From the NCBI GenBank assembly GCA_031418715.1, contig JANOJL010000060.1:62001-126000 (forward strand): a DNA stretch of 64,000 nt, read 5' to 3'. The DNA comes from JANMDU01 sp031418715. Lineage in GTDB: Bacteria; Pseudomonadota; Gammaproteobacteria; Burkholderiales; Burkholderiaceae_C. The notes below the pieces were generated by a model that saw only the letters and a program-made list of their open reading frames with translations, had not been told where the DNA came from and made no database searches. Shown here one piece after another: positions 56,468 through 64,000 of the stretch. The position numbers and the translations under genes are program-made. Positions within the stretch are counted from its first letter, which is position 1. The number at the start of each line of letters is the position of its first letter.

Positions 56468-58726
56468 ATGTCAGTTGCACAACGAATTTCCAGCCTGTTC
56501 AAACGAGGTCAGCCATCGGTTGAGCCATCCATCCTCTCCCTGGTGGGACTCACTGCCGAAGAAGCTTACGCCATGGAGCAAACGGGCAATGCAGGCTCTG
56601 GCGGGGCCGGAGGCGGCAACAACCTCCTTGGGGATGCGGGAGCAAGCGAAAACACGGGTTCGATGATCAGTTTGCCACTGTTGGGCACGCGCGAGCCAGC
56701 CTCACACCGCCGTATTTTGACGACCATGCTGATTCTGGCTTTGGTAGTGTTCTTAGCGGTGATGTTCTTCGCACTGGCACAGGCTGACAACGTAGCCCGC
56801 CAAGTGGGTGCGTCAGGTCAGTCTCTGATGCAATCACAGCGACTGGCTAAATCCGTTTCGCAAGCGCTGGTGGGCTCTCCACAGGCCTTCACCGAAGTGT
56901 CAGACAGCTCGAATGCGTTGGTGAAAAACGTTCGCGGCTTGAAAGAAGGCAGTGCCGAACTCAATTTAACCCAAGTGGCTCCCGGCATTGTGGAAGAGGT
57001 GACCAAAGCTATGCCTTTGGTGGATCGCGCTGAAAAGAATGCCGCCACCGTGCTCGGCCAACAGAAAATTTTGACGCAGGTGGGAAGCGCCTTGCGCACG
57101 ATCAACCGCCAGTCTTCGGATCTGCTTGAAGTGGCTGAAACTGTTTCGTCTCTCAAGCTACAGCAAAACGCGCCAGCGGCTGAAATCTCTGCTTCGGGTC
57201 AGCTTGTGATGTTGACTCAGCGTATCGGTAAATCAGCCAACGAATTCTTAACCATGGAAGGTGTGAGCCCTGAGGCCGTGTTCTTGCTCGGTAAGGATTT
57301 GAATTCTTTCAAAGAAATCGCACAAGGCCTGCTCGATGGTAGCCCAGAGTTGCGTTTGGCTGCTGCCAAAGATCCGCAAACACGCGAACGCCTTGAGGCT
57401 CTTCTTAAGCAATACGAAGAAACACGCGGCCAAGCAGGCGCTATTTTAGGTAACTTGCAAGGCTTGGTGTCTGCTCGTGAAGCGCAATCGGCCATTGTGT
57501 CGGACTCTGAGCCGCTGCGCCGTCAACTCGAAGATTTACAGAGCCGTCTTTCTGGCCAAACGGGTCTGGGCGTTGCGCCGCTAATCGTGCTGGGCTTAAT
57601 GGGCTTGATGGCTGTGTTGGCTGGTCTGGGTTTGGCGCGCGTGCAACTGGGTGAAAGCCGTAAAGGTCAAGCAATTGCTGAACAACAACGTCTGCTAGCC
57701 GAAGGCCAAGAGCAAGAAGCCAAACGGATCAACGATGCCAACCAGGCGGCCATTTTGCGACTGATGAACGAATTGCAATCAGTGGCCGAAGGTGATTTGA
57801 CGCAAGAAGCAACGGTGACGGAAGACATCACGGGCGCTATTGCTGACTCGGTGAACTACACGGTGGAGGAGCTGCGCTCACTGGTAGGTAACGTGCAAAA
57901 CACAGCAACTCGCGTGGCGCAAACCACAGCGGTCGTGGAGAGCACCTCAACTGAACTGTTGGCTGCATCCACTGAACAGCTGCGCGAAATTCGCGAAACC
58001 GGCCAGTCCGTACTCGACATGGCAGGCCGAATCAACCAAGTGTCCGGCCAAGCGCAAGAGTCCGCTCAGGTGGCGCGTCAATCGCTGTCGGCTGCTGAAA
58101 CCGGTTTGCAGGCTGTGCAGAATGCCATCGGCGGTATGAATGCCATCCGTGACCAGATTCAAGATACCTCTAAGCGGATCAAGCGATTGGGTGAATCCTC
58201 TCAGGAAATTGGTGAGATCACCGAGCTGATTTCTGACATTACCGAACAGACCAACGTGCTGGCACTTAACGCTGCAATTCAAGCAGCATCAGCCGGTGAA
58301 GCCGGGCGAGGCTTCTCGGTGGTGGCGGAAGAGGTGCAGCGACTGGCTGAACGTTCAGCAGAAGCGACCAAACAGATTTCAGCACTGGTGAAAGCCATTC
58401 AAACCGACACACAAGACGCTGTGGCCGCTATGGAGCGATCCACGCAGGGTGTGGTGGAAGGAGCAAAACTGTCTGACAACGCAGGTACTGCTCTGGTGCA
58501 GATTGACTCAGTGTCCCGCCGACTTGCCGAACTGATTGGAGAAATTTCAACATCAACCGCTCGCGAAGCCGATTCGGCCAACGTGGTGGCTGGCAACATC
58601 CAACACATTTTTGCGGTGACCGAACAAACTGGAGAAGGTACACGCTCCACGGTGCAGCAGGTTCGAGACCTGTCCCGTGTGGCAGAAGAGCTACGCCAAT
58701 CGGTGTCGCGATTCAAGATTGGCTGA
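56468..58726 (+). CDS. pilJ: Twitching chemoreceptor PilJ
   Basis: A 752-residue methyl-accepting chemotaxis protein. After a ~75-residue low-complexity N-terminus there is membrane segment 1 (MLILALVVFLAVMFFALAQ), a periplasmic region with two PilJ-type helical repeats (AKSVSQALVG.., LMSLKL-type QRIGKSANEFLTMEG), membrane segment 2 (PLIVLGLMGLMAVLAGLGLA, near 375), HAMP-like stretch, and the signalling hairpin DITEQTNVLALNAAIQAASAGEAGRGFSVVAEEVQRLAERS. It senses surface contact or pilus state in Pseudomonas. In the pilGHIJ-chpA order. Confidence 0.94.
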   Translation: MSVAQRISSLFKRGQPSVEPSILSLVGLTAEEAYAMEQTGNAGSGGAGGGNNLLGDAGASENTGSMISLPLLGTREPASHRRILTTMLILALVVFLAVMFFALAQADNVARQVGASGQSLMQSQRLAKSVSQALVGSPQAFTEVSDSSNALVKNVRGLKEGSAELNLTQVAPGIVEEVTKAMPLVDRAEKNAATVLGQQKILTQVGSALRTINRQSSDLLEVAETVSSLKLQQNAPAAEISASGQLVMLTQRIGKSANEFLTMEGVSPEAVFLLGKDLNSFKEIAQGLLDGSPELRLAAAKDPQTRERLEALLKQYEETRGQAGAILGNLQGLVSAREAQSAIVSDSEPLRRQLEDLQSRLSGQTGLGVAPLIVLGLMGLMAVLAGLGLARVQLGESRKGQAIAEQQRLLAEGQEQEAKRINDANQAAILRLMNELQSVAEGDLTQEATVTEDITGAIADSVNYTVEELRSLVGNVQNTATRVAQTTAVVESTSTELLAASTEQLREIRETGQSVLDMAGRINQVSGQAQESAQVARQSLSAAETGLQAVQNAIGGMNAIRDQIQDTSKRIKRLGESSQEIGEITELISDITEQTNVLALNAAIQAASAGEAGRGFSVVAEEVQRLAERSAEATKQISALVKAIQTDTQDAVAAMERSTQGVVEGAKLSDNAGTALVQIDSVSRRLAELIGEISTSTAREADSANVVAGNIQHIFAVTEQTGEGTRSTVQQVRDLSRVAEELRQSVSRFKIG

Positions 58727-58796
58727 TCTCCGTTGGGGTTTGCGCTATTTCGTGCGAATCTCCTCGGACGCTCAACTCAACAGGATGACTTGAACC

Positions 58797-61700
58797 ATGG
58801 CCAATTCCCCCAACACACCCACTGGCTCTGCCATCGACATTGGTGTCAACGACCTTGGGCCTTTGGCCTGGGTACTCGATGAATTGCGCAAATCACTAGA
58901 TTCAGCTACCAAGGCCTTGAAGCGCTATGTGCGCGATGCGGAGCTGGCCAAAGGTTCAGATCTCAATGCCGCAGATGCAAGCCAGTTGCGCATTGCTCGC
59001 CAGCAGTTGCACCAATCCGTTGGTGCCTTGGAAATGGTGGGCTTCACTTCGCCGGCGAGCATGTTGCGCGGCATGGAAGGGGCTGTTCAGAAATTTGTGG
59101 TCAAGCCTGAGCTGTGCACCGATGCGGCAGCAGCCAAAGTCGAGCGCGCTAGTTTTGCGCTATTGGGTTATTTAGAAGCTTTGCTGATTGGTAAATCGCC
59201 ATCAGCGGTCGAGCTGTTCAGTCAGTACGCTGAAGTCCAAGAGCTGGCTGGCGCAACGCGCGTGCATCCAGCCGACTTGTGGGCTGTGCCTTGGAAATGG
59301 CGCGATCTTGAAGACACGGGCGTTCCCGCTTTGGAAATGGACGCTGCCTTTCGTGCCCGCTTTGATAAATCCGCCTTGATGGTGGTGAAAGCCGCCGACA
59401 AAGGCGCGTGTGCAGAGCTAGCGCAACTCAGCGCAGGTTTGGCTGGCCAAACAGGACAATCTGTCGACACCAATTTCCGTACCTTCTGGCGTATTGCCGC
59501 TGGAGCGATGGAAGCTTTGGCCACGGGTTCGCTCATGGCTGATCTGCACTACAAACGCACCGTCTCTCGGGTGTTGATCCAGTTGTCCACCCATTTCAAA
59601 GGCGACTTAAACGTCCCAGAGCGCTTAGCTCAAGACTTGCTCTTTTTCTGCGCCCAAGCCACGCCCAAGGGCATGACACCTCTGCTGGGCGAAGTGCGCA
59701 TGGTGTATGGCTTGGCCAACTACATCCCCGTAGACTACAGCAAGAGCTTTTACGGCCAGTTTGATCCAACATTGCTGGTGCAGGCACGCAAACGCATCGG
59801 CCAACTCAAGGAATCTTGGTCTTCCTTCACCGCTGGCGAACTCAGCAAAGCCAAGCCGGTACAAGATCAGATGTCATTGTTGATTGACTCTATTGGCAAA
59901 CTTTTGCCCAACACCGGCCAGAGCCTAGCCAGTGCGCTGAGCGAAGTGATAGACAGCACAGCACGTCAGCAAAAACCGCCCGAAGCAACTTTGGGTATGG
60001 AAGTAGCCACGGCGATTTTGTATCTCGAAGCCAGCTTTGAAGATTTTGACCCTGAAGACAAGCAGCAATCATCTCGTATGGGTCATCTGGCGCAGCGCGT
60101 ACAAATGGCACGTGGTGGCGCTGCCGGTCAACCGCTCGAATCTTGGATGGAAGAACTCTACCGCCGCGTGAGCGACCGCCAGACCATGGGCTCTGTGGTG
60201 GGTGAACTCAAGCTGACCCTGGGCGAGTTGGAAAAACTCATGGATGCGTATTTCCGCGATCCACTCGACAAAGTGCTGCTCAGCGATGTGCCCGGCAAAC
60301 TCAACCAGATGCGCGGTGTGCTAGCCGTCCTTGGGCTGGATCAAGCCTCGCAAGCGGTGCAACGCATGCGAGACAGTATTGAACAAATCTTAGTGACAGA
60401 GATTGACGTGGAGCGCGCTCGCGCGACTGGCACGTTCGACAAGCTCGCCAACAATCTTGGCGCTTTGGGCTTCTTGATCGACATGCTCAGCTACCAGCCA
60501 GTGCTGGCTAAGAAACTGTTTGTGTTTGACGAAGTCGAAGGCGAGCTCAAGCCGCTGATGGGTCGCACTTTGCCTGCAGAACCTGAAGCGCCCGCAGATC
60601 CTGCTGCCCTCGATTTCAACCCGGAAGCTACGATACCTCTGACCACAGCAACCGCCTTGGCCGGTGGCGTAGCCGCAGTTGCCACTGCTCCGTCCGCCCC
60701 TGTCATCGTCGATGCGGGTGATGTTGATCCCGAGTTGCTTGAAATCTTCCTCGAAGAAGCCCGAGAAGTGGCTGGGAATGGCTTGGTTGCAACGCAAGCC
60801 TTAGTGGTTGAACCCAACAACATTGGTGAAATGACCACGCTGCGCCGCGCCTTCCATACGCTCAAAGGCAGCTCACGCATGGTGGGTTTGAACGTGTTTG
60901 GCGAAGCGGCTTGGTCGATGGAACAGGTCATGAACTCTTGGCTTGCTGATCAAAAGCCCGCCTCACCAGAACTCTGCAAACTCTCAACGCAAGCGCTGCA
61001 AGCGCATCAAGTGTGGATTGAAGAAATTGCAACAGGCGGCGGCAAACACCGTACTGCCGCACCTTTCCGCATCAGCGCGGATGCGCTTCGCATGAACGGC
61101 CAGCTCCAGCCTATCGTGTTGGAAGCCGCCTCCAGTAGCCCTGCTGCGGCACAAGCTGAGCCGGCTGATGACATGCTGTCGCTCGACCTGGCATCGTTCA
61201 GCCTTGCAGTCCCAGCGGTTGCGGCTATTGCAGCAGTTGAGTTGCCCGAACTAGAGCTGCCTGATCTTCAAGTAGCTGATCTCGTTGCACCAGAGTTACC
61301 TGCGTTACCTGAAATCAGCGCCATCGCAACACCAGCAGTTGTCGCGCCAGTTCAAACTGCGCAAGATTTCGCTCTCCATTTAGGCGATCTGGATCAAGCG
61401 TTTGCACCAAGCGACGAGCCGCCCATGCTCGCACCCGAGCCCTTTGTCACCATTGCCACACCTGCTGTTGCACCTATTGCGCCTCCAGCAGCGGTGGAAG
61501 CACCTGTTGCCTCTGCGCCCGAATTGGCTTTTGACATAGCTGATTTCAACTTCAATGTCAGCCTAAACGAACCAGCGTCAGTGGTTGTCGCTTTGGACGA
61601 GCTGCCAGCTGCGGCGACCAGCCTGACCGCTGATCTTGGCTCAGAGATTGACTGGTCTGAAGCCACGCAGATCATCGCCCCTGTTGTTTCAGCCCCAGAA

Positions 61701-64000
61701 GCTGTATCAGAAGAAGCCTCCGCCAGTGAGCAAGAAGCTCTGATCACAGCCGACGAATTGGCCGCTTTTGAACGCGCCATGATGGAAATGGACTCAGCAC
61801 CCGCCGCTGAGCCAGTACTTGCTGTTGACATGCTGTCTGAGAGCCTTTTGGCAGCGCAAGCGCCCACTCAGCCAGAAGCCGATTTCGAGATCAGCTCGCT
61901 TGATCTCATCGCTTTCGAAAATCTGTCGTCTGCTGCACCTGTTAAAGCCAGTGTGGCCGCCTTTGGCGCCACCGCATTGGCCACAACTGTTCAAACCTTA
62001 CCGCAATCTTTGCCTTTGGCAGCAGCACAAGCGCATGCAGATTTCACAGGCATGGCGACGCAGCCCATGCCTATATCCACGCATACTCAGCCCAGCAACT
62101 TGGGTATCGATTTGGGAGCTAGTCCTTCTGATTCAGCTGACATCGCCGAGACCTCTGCCAATTGGTGGGCGCCTAGCACAGCCACAGCCGCAGGCGCAGC
62201 AGGTATCGCAGGCACATTAGCCGCAGCCGCAGTTGCCCAGACGGCAAGCGTATCCCCCAATATGGGCGCTTACGCCGCTGAAGAGCAATTCAAAGCCGTG
62301 GGTTCACTGCGCGTGAGCCTGCCTTTGTACAACGTATATCTCAACGAGGCCGACGAATGGTCTCGCCGCTTGGCCAATGGCTTGGCTGAATGGGCGATGG
62401 AGCCGCATGCCAAAGTGCCCAACGATTCCGTGGCCTTTGCGCATTCGCTAGCGGGTAGTTCAGCCACGGTGGGGTTTTCAGCCCTGTCTAGCTTGGCGCG
62501 TTCGCTTGAAAACACGCTGGTTCATATGCAACGCATTGAAGAAGACGGTGAATACGATCCGCATACGCATGCCAGCTTGTTTGTGAATGCTGCGGAGGAA
62601 ATTCGCCACCTGCTCCACCAATTTGCTGCAGGCATTTTGAAAGACAGCTTGCCGAAACTGGAAGCGGACCTGGCGCATTGCATGCAAGCGCCCTTCCCTG
62701 AGGCAGAAACTACCCTCACAGATGAAGCAGCTGCCAGCGAGCTGTTTTTTGAATCAAATGAGCCGATACCCGTTATAGAAACTGAGCCTGTTGCTATTGA
62801 ATCGATAGCAAATGAATCACCTCTAGAAGTGACGGCATCACCCGTTGTTGAGCCAACTGCATCGCCCGAACCTGTGGTCAGTTGGGCCACGCCAAAGATT
62901 TTGGCGCCCGCAGCGGCAGTGCTTGCATCGGCTGCTTTGGCAGCCGTCGTTGCTGAACCTGCTGTTGAAATCAAGCCCGAGTCTGCTGCGCCGCCCGCTT
63001 CAGCACCCGAAGTCATCGCCGAGAAAGAGATTGTGGTTGTGGCTGCTGCTGCACCGATGAAGCCACTCGTCACCGCCACATTGACCGAAGCGCCCGTCTT
63101 AGCCGTGCGCAGCCGTCAAATCGGGCAAGACGAGTTGGACGATGAGATTGACGTGCAAGATGCGCTCGATCCTGACTTGTTTGAGATTTTTGAAGAAGAA
63201 GCGCAAGAGATCTTCCCTGCCATGGCCTTGGCTTTGCGCCAATGGTCTGCTCGCCCTGACAACATGAGCGCGCGCGGCGAAGTGCTGCGCGGCCTGCACA
63301 CCTTGAAGGGCAGCGCCCGCTTAGCTGGCGCAATGCGTTTGGGTGAAATGTCTCACCGCATGGAATCCAACGTCGAGACGATTCCTCACGAGGGTGCTCA
63401 GTCGGCAGATATTGAAGCGTTGATGGCGCAGCTCGACGGCATGCAATACAACTTTGATGTGCTGCGCAATCCGGCTCTGGCTGCGGCTGAATCAACGCAA
63501 TCTGTGAAAGCTTCAACTGCTGACAACAGCGTTACTTTAGATGCTGCAAGTACACCCCTAGCACCCGTGACCCCACTGCCCGTGGCAGCGGCGGCTGGTA
63601 TCGTTGCACCCGCCGCGATGCGCAGCGCACCCGGCCAAACCGTGCGTGTACGTGCCCAGTTGCTGGATCGCTTGATGAATCAAGCAGGCGAGGTGATGAT
63701 CACCCGCGCTCGTTTGGAAGCTGAGCTCTCGCAGCTGCGTGGCTCGCTTACCGATCTGGGTAGCAACTTGGAAAAACTGCGCTCGCAACTGCGCGAGTTG
63801 GATGTGCAAGCTGAATCGCAAATGCAAACCCGCTTGCAGCAGAGCAAGGAAACCGAAGAATCCTTCGACCCCTTAGAGTTTGACCGTTACACCCGCGTGC
63901 AAGAGCTCACCCGGATGATGGCCGAGTCCGTCAACGACGTGGCCACGGTGCAGCGCAACATTCAGCGCACGATTGAATCGACCGAAGACGATTTGGTCAT
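58797..64000 (+). CDS. chpA: Hybrid sensor kinase ChpA/PilL, C-terminus beyond window
   Basis: The histidine kinase of the Pil-Chp system. The ATG at 58797 opens a frame that runs unbroken to the window edge (1734 residues so far). An N-terminal region of ~600 residues is helical. Three histidine phosphotransfer domains carry active-site histidines: His687 (AFHTLKGSSRMVGL), His1216 (FAHSLAGSSATVG) and His1501 (LHTLKGSARLAG). They are joined by long Ala/Pro/Glu-rich linkers; one linker contains a dispersed repeat. After residue ~1610 the kinase dimerisation region begins (TVRVRAQLLDRLMNQAGEVMITRARLEAELSQL). The catalytic, CheW and receiver domains are beyond the window. Confidence 0.94.
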   Translation, partial: MANSPNTPTGSAIDIGVNDLGPLAWVLDELRKSLDSATKALKRYVRDAELAKGSDLNAADASQLRIARQQLHQSVGALEMVGFTSPASMLRGMEGAVQKFVVKPELCTDAAAAKVERASFALLGYLEALLIGKSPSAVELFSQYAEVQELAGATRVHPADLWAVPWKWRDLEDTGVPALEMDAAFRARFDKSALMVVKAADKGACAELAQLSAGLAGQTGQSVDTNFRTFWRIAAGAMEALATGSLMADLHYKRTVSRVLIQLSTHFKGDLNVPERLAQDLLFFCAQATPKGMTPLLGEVRMVYGLANYIPVDYSKSFYGQFDPTLLVQARKRIGQLKESWSSFTAGELSKAKPVQDQMSLLIDSIGKLLPNTGQSLASALSEVIDSTARQQKPPEATLGMEVATAILYLEASFEDFDPEDKQQSSRMGHLAQRVQMARGGAAGQPLESWMEELYRRVSDRQTMGSVVGELKLTLGELEKLMDAYFRDPLDKVLLSDVPGKLNQMRGVLAVLGLDQASQAVQRMRDSIEQILVTEIDVERARATGTFDKLANNLGALGFLIDMLSYQPVLAKKLFVFDEVEGELKPLMGRTLPAEPEAPADPAALDFNPEATIPLTTATALAGGVAAVATAPSAPVIVDAGDVDPELLEIFLEEAREVAGNGLVATQALVVEPNNIGEMTTLRRAFHTLKGSSRMVGLNVFGEAAWSMEQVMNSWLADQKPASPELCKLSTQALQAHQVWIEEIATGGGKHRTAAPFRISADALRMNGQLQPIVLEAASSSPAAAQAEPADDMLSLDLASFSLAVPAVAAIAAVELPELELPDLQVADLVAPELPALPEISAIATPAVVAPVQTAQDFALHLGDLDQAFAPSDEPPMLAPEPFVTIATPAVAPIAPPAAVEAPVASAPELAFDIADFNFNVSLNEPASVVVALDELPAAATSLTADLGSEIDWSEATQIIAPVVSAPEAVSEEASASEQEALITADELAAFERAMMEMDSAPAAEPVLAVDMLSESLLAAQAPTQPEADFEISSLDLIAFENLSSAAPVKASVAAFGATALATTVQTLPQSLPLAAAQAHADFTGMATQPMPISTHTQPSNLGIDLGASPSDSADIAETSANWWAPSTATAAGAAGIAGTLAAAAVAQTASVSPNMGAYAAEEQFKAVGSLRVSLPLYNVYLNEADEWSRRLANGLAEWAMEPHAKVPNDSVAFAHSLAGSSATVGFSALSSLARSLENTLVHMQRIEEDGEYDPHTHASLFVNAAEEIRHLLHQFAAGILKDSLPKLEADLAHCMQAPFPEAETTLTDEAAASELFFESNEPIPVIETEPVAIESIANESPLEVTASPVVEPTASPEPVVSWATPKILAPAAAVLASAALAAVVAEPAVEIKPESAAPPASAPEVIAEKEIVVVAAAAPMKPLVTATLTEAPVLAVRSRQIGQDELDDEIDVQDALDPDLFEIFEEEAQEIFPAMALALRQWSARPDNMSARGEVLRGLHTLKGSARLAGAMRLGEMSHRMESNVETIPHEGAQSADIEALMAQLDGMQYNFDVLRNPALAAAESTQSVKASTADNSVTLDAASTPLAPVTPLPVAAAAGIVAPAAMRSAPGQTVRVRAQLLDRLMNQAGEVMITRARLEAELSQLRGSLTDLGSNLEKLRSQLRELDVQAESQMQTRLQQSKETEESFDPLEFDRYTRVQELTRMMAESVNDVATVQRNIQRTIESTEDDLV
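62770..62809 (+). repeat. Dispersed repeat inside chpA
   Basis: CCGTTATAGAAACTGAGCC then TGCTATTGAATCGATAGC. In the chpA frame it encodes PVIETEPVAIESIA, close to the AVIESSQSAIELIV encoded by the bepA copy. It falls in an Ala/Pro/Glu-rich linker between phosphotransfer domains. Confidence 0.88.

Noticed and set aside
61394..63079. Open frames opposite the chpA linkers rich in Ala, Ser and Gly
   Set aside because: They are complements of the Ala/Pro/Glu-rich linkers; low complexity explains the long open frames.
1..64000. CRISPR arrays, tRNA or rRNA genes, integrases
   Set aside because: No regularly spaced direct repeats, cloverleaf-like sequences or integrase/transposase frames were seen; the repeats present are dispersed and irregular.

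Overview
The window looks like chromosomal DNA of a betaproteobacterium of the order Burkholderiales, most likely a freshwater member of the Comamonadaceae. This is inferred from several things: EF-P with its rhamnosylation enzyme EarP and the target Arg32, the order hemL / thiD-like / rubredoxin / pilGHIJ-chpA, a type A RNase P RNA, a 3-hydroxybenzoate/gentisate operon, and a proteorhodopsin. Genes are densely packed, often with ATGA start/stop overlaps. I saw no tRNA, rRNA, CRISPR array, prophage or intact insertion sequence.

Layout. 1-2.5 kb: Entner-Doudoroff genes edd-eda (minus strand, eda cut by the window edge) behind a HexR-type operator. 2.5-5.4 kb: an OmpA-like protein, a ChaC-type gamma-glutamylcyclotransferase, and an isochorismatase-like hydrolase with a GlxA-type regulator. 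5.4-8.9 kb: a green-tuned proteorhodopsin with a structured leader, then crtI-crtB. 9-12.8 kb: tctBA without tctC, rnpB, ilvA. 12.9-18.3 kb: a tandem AAA+ ATPase, two exporters, and amtB with a sigma-54 promoter. 18.4-25.6 kb: an antitoxin relic, a nucleoside-salvage cluster (ribokinase, nucleoside hydrolase, 2OG oxygenase), moaC, a TfpX/Z-like protein, BepA-like protease, YchJ and DUF2784 proteins. 25.6-27.1 kb: a small accessory patch with a palindromic element and a PDDEXK (YhcG-like) nuclease. 27.1-32.7 kb: topoisomerase III fused to a SWIB domain, divergent from a SET-domain methyltransferase across a Z-DNA-prone intergenic region, then birA and a SPOR protein. 32.8-40.2 kb: a BMP-type nucleoside-binding protein with guanine deaminase, then yqgE-ruvX-pyrR-pyrB-pyrC' and a LOG protein. 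40.2-45.3 kb: efp/earP, miaB, and a MarR regulator. 45.5-51.6 kb: 3-hydroxybenzoate to gentisate catabolism with a TRAP transporter. 51.7-64 kb: a Nudix hydrolase, hemL, a thiD-like gene, rubredoxin, and the Pil-Chp twitching system pilGHIJ with a giant chpA that runs off the window.

The most unusual signal is a dispersed repeat of about 40 bp present in roughly 16 full or decayed copies. Its core is CCGTTATAGAA, about 11 variable bases, then TGCTATTnnnTTnATAGC. It occurs between genes and also inside open reading frames: twice in the BepA-like protease gene (once forming part of the signal peptide), twice in earP, and once in chpA. Several copies have complementary arms around the CCGTTATAGAA segment that differ in sequence yet still pair, so the element looks like a two-hairpin structure and not a plain sequence tag. 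Other items for follow-up are the rhodopsin leader, the TopB-SWIB/SET pair with its Z-DNA tract, and the tandem AAA+ ATPase of unknown role.
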